Position numbers and translations under genes: made by a program. Shown here piece by piece: positions 1-11,448 of a stretch of 64,000 nt of DNA (the first letter of the stretch is position 1; each line of letters opens with the position of its first letter). The notes under the pieces were generated by a model, which saw nothing but the letters and a program-made list of their open reading frames with translations, made no database searches and was not told the origin of the DNA. This DNA comes from Aristolochia californica (taxonomy: Eukaryota; Streptophyta; Magnoliopsida; Piperales; Aristolochiaceae), in NCBI GenBank assembly GCA_029961685.1, contig JARWKL010000003.1, forward strand, positions 11,689,657 through 11,753,656, given 5' to 3'.

Positions 1-116
1 GAAGTTGCTAAAGTCAAGTTCTTAGCGCCTCTGCTATTCCCACTTTTGAGGATGTATGTGCCACATTACTTTGTATTCCAGACACTTCTTCTTCTACTAC
101 TGAAGTATCATTCGCT

Positions 117-375
117 ATGTACTCCAGCCATAAGGGAACATCATCCGACCGCGGCCGAGGCCGTGGCAAAAATTATAGAGGACGAGGAAGAGGTGGAAGG
201 AATGGTTCTGTCAGAACAGATGGCACGGAATGCACTCAGTTTGGGAGATTTGGCCACACCATATATACGTTCTATTACAGAGAATGCACCCATTGTGGAA
301 AATATGGCCACACTATAGAGACATGTTATAAAGTCCATGGCAAACTGGATTGGGTGAAGGCTAATCAAGCCTTAG
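117..375 (+). pseudogene. copia gag C-terminal part with duplicated zinc knuckle
   Basis: An Arg/Gly-rich basic stretch (about 131-220) is followed by a nucleic-acid-binding CX2CX4HX4C knuckle whose cysteines and histidine are intact (about 283-330). Just upstream is a second, degenerate copy in which two cysteines have become phenylalanine. The two units are tandem copies of about 54 bp. The frame stays open up to the gypsy insertion at 375/376 and resumes at 6496. Gag would package the retrotransposon RNA. The start is outside what can be fixed here. Confidence 0.8.
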
Positions 376-1223
376 TGTTACGGTCCCGGGTCATGGATCA
401 AGTAACACGGCGTGGGAATTGGGAATCCAGCACTGGTACTGAGTTGCTGGACTCAGTAAGGAGGGTTAAAGATCCTTTCTTTGGGTAATCTTCCACCAGT
501 GATCAATCTCCCTTTTTATGAATTCATTCTAGTGCTAAAGTTATAGCTAGAATGGAATTAATTCAGGTGGAGAGATAAGGGAGGAATACCTGTTCTTGCT
601 CATGTAAATCAGGGTTTCAACCCTGATATGATGCAGCTCGTTCTAGGATTTGAAGGCCTAGCTTAGGGGGACAACCTTGGCTCACGTTGATGGCTTCCCT
701 TGCTCTGTTTCCGTGATAAATTCCCAGTAAGAAGAGTGGTTCTAATCCTTCATGAAAGAACCAGAATTCTTCTTTCTTTGCTGCTCGTCAAGAGGGAATT
801 CAACCAAGCTTGTTGTTGACGCTGATGATGAGGGAAGACCCTATCTTTGGGCTCAGAAAAGGGGCAGGAAGCTCCTCTTCTTAGTATAGATGATGAGGGA
901 TGAATTTGGGTGAAGATGGATGGCAATGGAGGGTGAAGGATAGGTTGGATTTTTGGAGTAAACCCTAAACTCGAGATCAAGAGGTGATCTCAACCTGTTT
1001 AGACTAGGTTATTCTAAAATCTTAAAGCTTACCTATTCCATTCATACCTTTCCCTTAAATAGGTCACGTCATGGAGTTTTAGGGTTAGGGTTACAATAAT
1101 TCCCCATAATGTCCTTACATATAAAGTAATTAGAAATAACTCCTACTTAAAACAATATAAGAAATAAATCCTACTCAAAGAAATATAAGAAATAAATCCT
1201 ATTGAGTGAGTTGTTGTTGTTGT
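376..1223 (-). repeat. 3' LTR of the gypsy element
   Basis: Matches 5602-6450 closely, with scattered single-base differences. The inner end (about 1223) stops about 45 bp short of where the other LTR ends. The polypurine tract (1223-1232, read on the minus strand) therefore abuts an internal LTR position rather than the expected TG terminus. Confidence 0.85.
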
Positions 1224-4200
1224 CCCCCCTCCAGAGAAAGAGTTTGTCCTCAAGCTCAAAAGCTGGGTAGACTTGTTTGAAGATGTCCACACATTCCCAT
1301 GTTGCAGTGTCGGTGTCAGTGTCCATCCACTGAACGAGAATCTCCCAATGGTCATTGGTTAGCAGTGTGCATAACACCGCAGTTGGGTTAAGAATATCCT
1401 CGCCATTATCAGCCGGTGGTAAGAATGGAGTGGATGTAGGTTGTGCTCCGGAATACAGCTTCAAAAGAGAGACATGACACACATCATGAATTTTGGCCGT
1501 GTCTGATAATTTGAGCCGATAGGCGACTGGTCCCACTCGTCGAAGAATGGGAAACGACCCGAAAAATATGGGTGAGAGCTTATGACGTGGAGGTCCCGCA
1601 TAAGACTGCTGACGGTAGGGCTGGAGCCATAGCCACACATACTCCCCAACCTCAAAAGAGACCTCACGGTGGCCTTTGTCGTAGACATCCTTCATCCGAG
1701 CTTGGGTGCGTCGTTGCCGTTCTATGATATTTTATAGCAACAGATCCCGGTCTATGAGTGCCTGATCAATCGCGTCCATGCGAGTGGACCCTGGGTTGTA
1801 CGAGAGAAGGCGAGGTGGATCCCGACCATATAGAACCCGGAAAGGAGTGGATTGCAAGGCAGAGTGGAACGATGTGTTGTAACAGTATTCGGCCCACGGA
1901 AGCCATTGAACCCATTGCCGCGGATGATCCCCCACCAAGCATTGTAGATACATCTCGATGGTGCGGTTCACCACCTCAGTCTGCCCGTTTGTCTGTGGAT
2001 GATAGGCGGAGGAGAACTTCAATTTCGTCTCACTCAAGCGAAACAGTTCCCGCTAAAAGGTGCTCATGAAAACTGCATCTTTGTCACTCACAATGGATTT
2101 TGGAATGCCATGTAAGCGGACTATCTGCTCCAGGAAAGTCTGAGCAACCCGTGTTGCAGTATACGGATAAGCCAACGGTATAAAATGTCCATACTTGGAG
2201 AATCTATCAACCACCACGAAAAGTACGGATTTGCCGGAGAACAAGGGTAGGCCTTCCACAAAATCCATTGAAATGTGGGCCCAAACCTGCGTAGGAAGGG
2301 CCAGAGGCTGGAGAAGACCGGTTGGACTCAAGTGCTCAGTTTTGTTGCGCTGGCATACCTGACAGTCGCCCACATAAGTCACAATAGAGGGCTTCATGGC
2401 TTGCCAGTAACAATCTGCTCGAATTCTGTGCAAGGTCTTTTGGATCCCCTCATGTGTACTGTCATGGTAGGCCGAGAGAATAGCTGGAATCAACTCGGAC
2501 TCAGGTGGAAGGAAAATCCACTGCTTGTAATAAATAAGTGAATCCTGGATGAACCACTCGAATTCATTGTCCCTTCCAAAATCTTTTGATGCAGTTCCTG
2601 TAGTGCAGGGTTAGTGGCATGTGCGTCTCTCACTAAGTCTAGAGTGAGAAATCTCGGCTGGCTGATCGAATAGACCGACTGCTGATCTTCAAAACACCGT
2701 GACAAGGCGTCTGCCATTTTATTTAATCTCCCTGCATGATACTCCACCGAGAAGTCAAACCCCAACAACTTACTGATCCAGTGCTGCTGTGGCAACGTCA
2801 TCAAATGCTGTTCTAGTAGGAATTTAAGGTTGTAGTGAGCCGTGCGTATGAGAAAAGCCCGGCCCAAGAGATAAGGTCTCCAATGTTGGACCACTTTGGC
2901 CAACCCAATCAATTCAAGCTCATAGGCTGCCAGCTTGTGATGACGGGCTGCTAACTGTCTGCTAAAATACGCAATAGGATGGCCCAGCTACTGTAAAATG
3001 GCCCCAATGCCCACGCCCGAAGCGTTGCACTCTACCGCAAACAATTCGTCAAAGTTGGGAAGTTGTAATACTGGCGCGGATGCAAGGGCAGCTTTGAGTG
3101 CCACAAACGACGTGGTGGCCCCCTTATTCCAAATAAAGAAATTTTTCTTGAGTAGACTTATCAATGGTGCTGCCACGGGCCCATAGTTCTGAATAAATTT
3201 CTGGTAGTAGCCCGCAAGACCCAAAAAAACCCGTAATGCAGAACACGACTGTGGCTGCGGCCACTCGTGAATAGCTCAGATCTTCTCTGGATCCACCGTA
3301 ACCCCCTCATGTGAGATAATGTGTCCCAGATACCCCACATGTGAAGCCGCAAAAGAACACTTGGAATGTTTCAAATAGAGCTGATGTGCTCGTAACAAGT
3401 CGAAAACAATCCTCAAGTGTGCCAAGTGCTCCTCAACCGATTTGCTATATATCAAAATATCATCGAAAAATACAAGAACAAATTTTCGAAGATAGGGGCT
3501 AAATACCTCGTTCATCAAAGCTTGAAAAGTGGAGGGTGCATTGGATAACCCGAACGACATGACGACAAACTCAAAGTGGCCATGGTGCGTGCAGAATGCC
3601 GTCTTCTCGATATCAGAGGGGTGCATCCGGACCTGATGGTATCCCGAATGGAGGTCGAGTTTAGTGAATAACCACGACCCATGTGACTCATTCAGGAGCT
3701 CATCCACTACCGGAATCGGGAACTTGTCTTTTACTGTCAGCACTTTCAACTCCCGATAATCCATGCAGAACCTCCATGTCCCATCATGTTTCTTCACAAG
3801 TAAGACGGGTGAAGAGAACGGGGAGCGGCTGGGACGAATAAGACCCTGTTTCAACATCTCATGGCACTGACGCTCTATCTTGTCCTTCTAAAGGTGTGGG
3901 TAATGGTATGGTCGCACGACCACTACCTCAAATCCTGGTTTCAGACAGATCCTGTGGTCACAGTGCCTCAGGGGAGGCAACCCTGAAGGCTCCTGGAAGA
4001 GGTCAGAGAAGTCCTCAACGAGACCATCACTAGTACTGCTAGGCTGATCCTGTGTCTGCAAAGTGTGCATTTGGTGGGCCCTGTCCACCTGACAGCCCTG
4101 TAAGAGCACCCGACTTTCGGCCAAATCAAAGCTCATGGTTAAAGCTAAAAAGTCCCATAGAATGGACCCCAACGTTTGTAACCATTTAATGCCTAATACC

Positions 4201-4418
4201 ATATCAAATCCAGCCAGGGGAATAGCAAACAAATCAGCATTAAACGAAGTAAAGCCAATGGAAAAAGTTACCACCTTACTAATCCCATAGCTAGGGACCT
4301 TCTCGCCATTGGCCATTGAGACAGTGGTTGTCGGATGAGTGTGTATCTGGAGCTGGAGATGTTGTGCGGCTGTCAAACTCAGAAAATTGTATGTACTCCC
4401 TGAGTTGACTAGTCCCAC
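1171..4418 (-). pseudogene. gypsy pol: protease, RT, RNase H, integrase, chromodomain
   Basis: Aspartic protease is at 4418-3888; its catalytic motif reads NSGST instead of DSGST. RT is at 3857-3276, with the active-site FFDD motif intact. RNase H follows at about 3224-2490, where the first catalytic Asp is Asn (ECNASG). Integrase is at 2493-1732, with an HHCC-type zinc finger (HX3H...CX2C), two Asp of the DDE triad, an in-frame TAG at the usual Trp (about 2053-2056) and a conserved HPQTNGQTE block. A chromodomain follows (about 1360-1225; motif ILVQW...TATWE). Stops separate several blocks, so no functional polyprotein can form. Confidence 0.9.
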
Positions 4419-4469
4419 CAGTTCTCAGTCGATGACATGAGCTCAAACTTGCATTGTAGTAGGCGATTT

Positions 4470-5578
4470 CTACCTAGTAATAGCATGCAAGGATATCTCT
4501 GGTGGTTCCTCCTCGATAATATCCTTTGGCTCCTCTAGATCCTCTGAATCCTCCACCTCGAGCCAAAACAATCGTTTACATTGGTGTTTGACCCGATACT
4601 GCTCATCGCAGTTATAACATAAATTTTTGGATCGCCTTTCTGCCATCTCCGCACTCGTCAATTTTTTTATAAAGCTGGGTATGGAATTACCAGGGCGGGG
4701 ATCGGTTACCCGGGTCATAGTCGGAGTGTGTCTAGATGGTGCTGTTGTAGATGCTCCCTGTGATGAAATATAGCGGCGCCCTTGCCACGTGGAGGAAGTG
4801 TTCCTCTCACTCGACCAACCCCGCTTACGTTGCTGTAGCTGTTGTCGTTGTTCCATTGCTCAGGCCATATTCATGGCATGAGCTAAATCCATGGGCATAA
4901 GGAGTTCTACCTCTAGCCATAAATACTCATTGAGACCTGCTGTGAATAAGGAGACCTGCTGGTCAACCAATACCCTCTTACCAGCACGAGCCAACTTTTC
5001 CTGGAACAGTTTTTGATATTATTCCACCGAACCCATTTGTCTCAATAGGACTAACTCTCCTAGGGGGTTGCTGTTGGCGGGAGGCCCAAATCTAACTATG
5101 CATAAATTTTTAAATTCTCCCCAAGTCATTCCCGATCTCTCTTTCTCTACTTGAGTAACCCATAACATGGCTTCATCTATCATATGGAAAGAGGCTAGTT
5201 GCACCTTATCCCATTCAGTAGTCCCTTGGTTCAATTTTTTTTTTTACATCTATGCAACCAAATTAAGGGATCCACAAAACCATTGAAAGAGGGAAACTCT
5301 AACTTGGTGTACCTTGGGACTGTGCCTCAATGCTGAAGTCCTTGGACAGCAGTGCGCCCAGGCCACTGCTCCCCTCTTCTGTGATATGGTTGAGCAACCT
5401 CTCTCACCTTTGGACCTTGATGTTTCTTTGTCCTCAACTCCTGTAGCATGCTGATGACTCGGCTCATCTCTTCTTCCAAACCACAAAACTTCCCCAACAC
5501 TGGTTGTGCTGTTTCAAGACTATCTTCTATCTTTTGTATCCTGATTTAGATTTCTTCATTTCTGATATTATCCCCCAT
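4470..5578 (-). pseudogene. gypsy gag (capsid/nucleocapsid)
   Basis: Likely starts at the ATG at 5578, just after the primer site. An N-terminal helical stretch is followed by the retrotransposon gag core (about 5234-5019, motif RFGPPANSNPLGELVLLRQ) and a zinc-knuckle-like CYNCDE...HQC near 4625-4585. It is broken by an early stop and frameshifts. The core is clearly related to the gag at 56679-57125, so the two gypsy elements belong to one family group. Confidence 0.85.
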
Positions 5579-5586
5579 GTTACCCT

Positions 5587-5598
5587 ACTCTGATACCA
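5587..5598 (-). other. primer binding site of gypsy element
   Basis: On the minus strand this reads TGGTATCAGAGT, eleven of twelve bases of the complement of the initiator Met-tRNA 3' end. It lies three bases inside the 5' LTR, where minus-strand DNA synthesis would start. Confidence 0.85.
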
Positions 5599-5601
5599 AG
5601 T

Positions 5602-6490
5602 TGTTACGGTCCCGAGTCATGGATCGAGTAACACGACGTGGAAATTGTGAATCCAGCACTGGTACTGAGTTGCTGGACTCGGTAAGGAGGGTTAAAGATC
5701 CCTTCTTTGGGTAATCTTCCACTAGTGATCAATCTCCCTTTTTATGAATTCATTATAGTGCTAAAGTTATAGCTAGAATGGAATTAATTCAGGTGGAGAG
5801 ATAAGGGAGGAATACCTGTTCTTGCTCACATAAATCAGGGTTTAAGCCCTGATTTGATGTAGCTCGTTCTAGGACTTGAAGGCCTAGCTTAGGGGGACAA
5901 CCTTGGCTCACGTTGATGGCTTCCCTTGCTTTGTTTCCGTGATGAATTCCCAGCAAGAAGAGTGGTTCTAATCCTTCACATGAAAGAACCAGAATTCTTC
6001 TTTCTTTGCTGCTCTTCAAGAGGTAATTGAACCAAGCTTGTTGTTGATGCTGATGATGAGGGAAGACCCTCTCTTTGGGGTTGAAAAAGGGGCAGGAAGC
6101 TCCTCTTCTTAGTATAGATGATGAGGGATGAATTTGGGTGAAGATGGATGGCAATGGAGGGTGAAGGATAGGTTGGATTTTTGGAGTAAACCCTAAACTC
6201 GAGATCAAGAGGTGATCTCAACCTGTTTAGACTAGGTTATTCTAAAATCTCAAAGCTTACCTATTTCATTCATACCTTTCCCTTAAATAGGTCACGTCAC
6301 GAAGTTTTAGGGTTAGGGTTACAATAATTCCCCATAATGCCCTTACATATAAAGTAATTAGAAATAACTCCTACTTAAAACAATATAAGAAATAAATCCT
6401 ACTCAAAGAAATATAAGAAATAAATCCTATTGAGTGAGTTGTTGTTGTCTCCTTCGTTGTGTGACTCAGTGTACTATTGATTCCACAACA
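5602..6490 (-). repeat. 5' LTR of the gypsy element (889 bp)
   Basis: On the minus strand it starts TGTTGTGG at 6490 and ends CGTAACA at 5602. It adjoins the target duplication CTTAG (6491-6495) outside and the primer site inside. It is the complete LTR of the pair. Confidence 0.88.
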
Positions 6491-8565
6491 CTTAGTAAGT
6501 GATAAAAAGGAGGACCAGTCTACCACATCAACAGAAAAGAAAAATCTTACCGATGATGAGTATGACTTATTCTAGAAAATGAAAACATTGATGGTTTCTT
6601 CTCCAAGTTCCTCCTCAACTGCTGCTACCACCACCGCTTCAAGTATACTATCTGCCTCCACTTCATCTTGGATCATTGACTTGGGGGCCTCCGAGCATCT
6701 CATAGGTAACAAAAATCTACTACATTCAGTCTCTCCTTGTCTCTCACATAATTTGTTACCACAGCTGATGGCTTTCATACTAAAGTTCTCTGGAAAGGAT
6801 CCATTTTTGTTACACCATCACTTCCGCTCATAGATATTCTTTTTGTTCATACTTTTCCCTTGAATCTTTTATCTGTTAGTCAGCTCACAAAATATTTTAA
6901 TTGCTCCATCACCTTATCACCCACTTCTTATGTGTTTCAGGATCTTATAAGGAAGTAGGTGATTGGTGGTGGCTGTGTACAAGGGGGCCTCTACTACCTA
7001 GACGTGCCTAAAATAAATATTGTTTCAACTAGTGAAGCTGAGACAAGTCTATGGCACAACCGGTTGGGACATCTATCTACACAATCTCTTCATCATATTT
7101 TTCCTACTCTTAAATAAAGGTCAGAGTTAAATTGTGAAGTCTATCAACTGAGCAAACACCAGAGGATTACATACTCACCTCGTCTAGAACTTAAAAGTGT
7201 TACTTCTTTTTCATTGATTCATACAGATGTACGGGGACCCTTAAGCGTCTCAAATTTTTCACTAGTCAAGTACTTTATTACATTTATTGATGATTTTACT
7301 TGTACCACATGGTTATTTCTCTTTAAAGAACGTTCTGAAATACCATCCATATTTAAATCCTTTCATACTATGACACTCACTTAGTTTGGTTAGAAAATAA
7401 AAGTACTTTGGTTTGATAACGCCAAAGAATATACTTTCAGAGACCTTGACTCCTTTTGTCAAGAGAATGACATTATCCATCAAACATCGTGTGCTTACAT
7501 TCCTCAACAAAATGGTGTAGCAAAACGGAAGAACCGTCATCTTCTTGATGTAGCTCGCAGTTTACTATATACCATGAAAGTCCCTCTTCCGTTCTCTATA
7601 ACAAATCCCCATACTCCTTATTGTTGCCACATGATGATCCTTTTTCACTTCCCTTGAAAGTCTTCGGGTGTCAATGTTTTGTTCATATTACCTCCCCACA
7701 ACACAGTAAACTTGATCCCAAATCTATCAAGGGTATCTTCTTAGGATACTTTCGCACAGAAAAGGGCTATATTTTCTAAATCCCACTCTCCAACGTTTAC
7801 TTGTGTCCAGGGATGTCACTTTTTTTTAAGACTCTTCATACTATTCTGACAATGCTCCTCCAGGTCTATCTTCAGTACCTGGTTCTCCTCGACTGGTTGT
7901 GCCCCATGCTACGGAAACTGCTCAACCCCCTAATACATTGGCTGACACCACACTTGATAAGTTTATGGATCCCACTAAGGTAAGTCCATCTTCTCCTGTT
8001 GTTTTTGGCCCACAATATGATACTTGTCCTATTGCCTGGCAAATGGAACCTAGAAGTTGCATTAGGCCCTCTACTTCTCACCCCACATCCAATTTTATGT
8101 CTCACCATCGTTTATCACCTTTATGTTGTCAATTTCTTTCATCTATCTCTTCCATATCAGTCTCACAGTCTTATCAGGAGGCTCTCAAACATCCAGGGTG
8201 AAGGCATAAATGGACGAAGAAATGCAGGCACTCTATGAAAATCAAACATGGGCTCTAGTTCCCCTTCCATCAGATAAAAACCTGTCAGTTGCAAGTGGAT
8301 TTTTACTTTGAAACACAATCCAGATGCATCCGTTGCTCGCCTTAAGACCCACCTCGTTGCTAAAGGCTATACATAGTGTTATGGAATTTATTATGAGGAA
8401 ACATTCTCTCCGGTGGCAAAAATGAACTCGATACGTATTTTATTATCTTTGGCTGCTAATTATTCTTGCCAGGTATACCTGCTTGATGTGAAAAATATTT
8501 TTCTTAACGAAGATATCAAGGAAGAAATTTATATGCAAAAACCACCTGGTTTTGTAGTTGAGGCC

Positions 8566-8898
8566 TGTTGACGACAAACTCTGTGTAGCAGAAAGCGGAA
8601 GGAAAGCGCATACTCCCGCGACGGCATATGACAACACAACCGCCGGGCTAGCAAATATGTGAGCAGCCCAACTGGTGGTGACGAAAACCCAAGCACCCAC
8701 CATCCCGCCGAGGCCGAAGCCAACAAGGTCAAACTAGCGAAGCGTCTTGCTCATATGGGGACCAAACTGGGCACGGGCCCCGCTCATTTCCTTGAAGGTG
8801 GTGGAGATGGAGGCAGCCCTAGAGGTGAACCAGGTGGGCGTCTGGGCGAGGGCCCGGAAGTTAGTGCAAAAGCTGGAGAAGGAGCCATGGCCCTCCAT
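8566..8898 (-). pseudogene. captured 5' fragment of a cationic amino acid transporter (CAT) gene
   Basis: On the minus strand an ATG at 8898 opens a frame starting MEGHGSFSSF, followed by KEMSGARAQF, SKTLR, a TAG at the expected Trp, then FDLVGFGLGGMVGAWVFVTT and SYAVAGVCAFLSAFCYTEF. These blocks match the N-terminal region and first membrane segments of plant CAT transporters (APC superfamily amino acid permeases). About 110 codons are present. The next conserved block (VAGGAF in the family) is missing because copia sequence resumes near 8565. A CT-rich stretch resembling a 5' UTR precedes the ATG. It lies antisense inside the copia RT. At least one nonsense and several glycine substitutions show decay. 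Confidence 0.8.
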
Positions 8899-9059
8899 CT
8901 TCCGCTCGAGGAGAAGAGAAGAGAAGAGAGTGGTTGAGGGAGAGGAGCAGAATCGTAGGGTTATAATAACGGAGGGGGAGGAGAGAGAAAGAGAGAGATA
9001 CCTACCAGGGCAGGAAGGTGGGGCAGCCTTTTGGCAGTTTCCAAGTGGTTTTACTATTT

Positions 9060-9060
<1 letters not shown>

Positions 9061-9091
<31 letters not shown>
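9061..9091. repeat. (AG)n microsatellite
   Basis: About 15 AG units. On the minus strand this is a CT tract upstream of the captured transporter fragment, close to the right edge of that insert. Confidence 0.95.
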
Positions 9092-9094
<3 letters not shown>

Positions 9095-10229
9095 AGCGAG
9101 TCGGTATGTCGATTGAAGAAATCCCTTTATGGTCTAAAACAGTCTCCTCGTGCATGGTTTGAAAATTTTAGTCAAACCCTCAAACGTGCTGAATTTCATA
9201 GATTTTCTGCATATCACTCTGTATTTATTAAATACACACTTGAAGGGAAGGTGATTTTTGCAGTATATGTTAATGATATTATTTTAACCGGTAGTGATCC
9301 CGAGGGCATCCAGGAAACCAAGGAAAAGATATGTGCAGAATTCAAGACAAAAGATCTTGGACTACTAAATTTTGTTTTTTGGGTATTGAAGTACTATAAT
9401 CCAGACATGGGTTATACTATCTCAAAGGAAGTATGTCCTATATCTACTGGAGGAGACATGAATGATGGGGTGTAGACCAAAAAAAATCCCTATGGACTCA
9501 AATATAAAATTATGTGCAAGAACTGGAGAAGATGTGGATATTGGAAAATATCAAAGACTCCTAGGAAAACTCATTTATCTTTGCGTAACAAGGCCAGATA
9601 TAGCATATGCAGTAAATGTGGTGAGTCAATACATGCACAAACGACAACTTAGTCACTGGCAAGTACTTGAAAGAATATTGCGATATTTGAAAGGAGCTTC
9701 AGGAAGAGGGTTTCTCTATAAAAACCATGGTCACTTCAACATAGAAGGATTCTCAGATGCAGACTGGGCTGGATCCCTGGATGACAAGAAATCTACTTCG
9801 GGATATTGTACGATGGTTGGAGGGAACTTGGTTACATGGAGAAGCAAGAAGCAGAATGTAGTTGCACAGTCTAGTACAAAAGCAGAATATAAAACCATGA
9901 CACACACAATTAGTGAGCTTCAATGGATCAGATCCTTTCTCACTGAACTGAGATTCTATGAAGAAGTTCTTATGAATCTATATTGCGATAATCAAGCAGC
10001 AATACATATTACATCAAATCTGGTCTTCCATGAGAGAACAAAGCACATTGAAGTAGACTGCCACTTCATACGAGAAAAATTCTAAACCGGTATATTATCT
10101 CTCAAGCATATATCTTCACAGAGCTAAATTGCAGACATTCTCAACAACTAGTCACTCATAAGATCATGTCCACCATCTGTAGCAAGTTGGGCGCTTGCGA
10201 TGTTTTCTCACCCCCAGCTTGAGGGGGAG

Positions 10230-10882
10230 TGTTACAATATGGGACCCACCATGGTTGCACGAGCTAGTGGGACCCACCATGGTTGCACAAGCTAGTGGAA
10301 CCCACCATGAGAACGTGAGATGCCATGAGGAGTCATCACCAGAGCTGGCATGAGTTGGAAGATAAGAAGCACGAACTGGAATGAGTTGGAAGATTTGAAG
10401 ATCAAGTGGGACCCACAAAGATAACCACGAGCTGACATATTTATCCTATGGTCACGTCCTCATAGAAGAGTTTTAGTTTTAGTTATGTTAGTCTTCTAAT
10501 TATGTTGAGTTATTTTATTATGATAGACTTATCTTTAAGAGTTATAGTTTGAATGTAATTAGGAGAATGGTAGTTTAATTGTACTTGGACTTTACTACTT
10601 TCCTCTACTATAAATAGAGGTGCTTGTGCTCAAAATTAAATATGAAAGTGAAGTAGTTCTCCACTTCTCTCTCGTGAAGACTTCTTCTCTAGCCAAAACT
10701 CTTTCTTTCCTTTTTTTCTCTCTTCTGTCCTCTCTACCCGAGAGCTCTCTCTCTCCTTCTTTTTCTTTCTCCCTCTCTCCTTGCTCGAAATTTCAGTAAA
10801 GGGATCATAAATTCAACATTGATGAATCAGACAAATCCGAAGATAACACCCACGGTTTAATTTTGGGATTTTGGATTTCACA
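10230..10882 (+). repeat. 3' LTR of the copia element
   Basis: Starts TGTTACAATA directly after a GAGGGGGAG polypurine tract and ends near TTTCACA at about 10882. It contains a TATA box (TATAAATA, 10609-10616). Near the start, units with GGGACCCACCATGGTTGCAC are repeated. Its middle part (10450-10640) is clearly related to the LTRs at 24783 and 27042. The right end is less certain because the 5' LTR is not in the window. Confidence 0.8.
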
Positions 10883-10937
10883 GTATATTACAAATCAACT
10901 GGTTGAAGCGAACGGGACGCATCGAAACCTATCATCG

Positions 10938-11235
10938 ATTTTTTTTGTCATTCCCACACTCTTCCCTCTCTCGGTCTCCTTCTTCTCTCATCTCTTCTTT
11001 CTCTGAAATTTTTTTCCTCCCTCTCGGCCTGCCTCTCGCTTCTGCCTTCTCCCTCTCGACCTCCCTTTCCCTTCTACCTCTCGCTGCGAACATCCTCTCG
11101 CCGTCCCTCTCTCTCTTGCACTCGCTCTCCCTATCGGCCTCCCACTCGCTTCTCTCTCTCTTTGCTCCCTCTCGGCCTCCCTCTCTGCTCCCTCTCGGCC
11201 TCCCACTCCCTTCTCCCTATCGTTGCTCTCTTTTC
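10938..11235. repeat. CT-rich degenerate minisatellite (CTCTCGGCCTCC type)
   Basis: Irregular repeats of CTCTCGGCCTCC or TCTCGCTTCTCC. The same wording recurs at 15840-15985 and, inverted, at 32460-32690. No coding signal; the open frames here are by-products of the composition. Confidence 0.7.
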
Positions 11236-11448
11236 CCAAAAAATACCTTTTGATTTCCTTCGATTTTGATTTCCAACATTTCGGTGTTGATTATTTCGAT
11301 TCTACTTCAATTTGGGTTTGATTTTCCCCAAATTTCAGAAGGTATAATTTTTTTATTAATTTGGTGTTGTATTTTTTTTAATTTTAATTTTTGTCTGTAA
11401 TTTGTATTGATTGTTGCATAATTGTGGGATTTATCGTCTTTATAGGGT

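Larger units (their letters stand above)
376..6490 (-). mobile_element. Ty3/gypsy chromovirus (Reina-like), nested in copia
   Basis: Read on the minus strand the order is 5' LTR (6490-5602), Met-tRNA primer site, gag, protease, RT, RNase H, integrase, chromodomain and 3' LTR (to 376). It is flanked by identical 5-bp target duplications CTTAG at 371-375 and 6491-6495. The outer ends are TG and CA. The C-terminal chromodomain and the order RT before integrase identify a chromovirus; Reina clade is my best match. Stops and catalytic substitutions show it is inactive. The two LTRs are still very similar, so insertion was fairly recent compared with the host copia. Confidence 0.93.
6496..10085 (+). 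pseudogene. copia pol: protease, integrase, RT, RNase H
   Basis: Protease is near 6669-6710 (WIIDLGASEHL). The pre-integrase HNRLGH motif is at about 7045-7075. Integrase spans about 7215-7600; the catalytic Glu of its QNGVAERKNR-type motif is Lys. RT begins near 8190 and is split by a foreign insert (about 8566-9105). It resumes at 9110 with SLYGLKQSPRAW and an active site reading YVND instead of YVDD. RNase H (9462-10085) is open for 207 codons with the SDADWAG, SSTKAEY and DNQAAI motifs intact. Many stops and frameshifts occur between 6550 and 8450. Confidence 0.9.
1..10882 (+). mobile_element. Ty1/copia LTR retrotransposon, 5' end outside window, interrupted
   Basis: The gag zinc-knuckle region lies at 117-370. 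Protease, integrase, reverse transcriptase and RNase H follow from 6496 to 10085, then a polypurine tract (10219-10229) and a 3' LTR. The domain order protease-integrase-RT-RNase H is that of Ty1/copia. A gypsy element (376-6490) splits it. When that element and one CTTAG copy are removed, the gag frame reads through the junction without a shift. A second insertion, a host gene fragment, sits inside the RT. Several stops and frameshifts make it non-functional. The 5' LTR lies left of the window. Confidence 0.9.

Noticed and set aside
2275..2541. Plus-strand open frames inside the gypsy element
   Set aside because: They are mirror frames of the integrase and RT coding strand.
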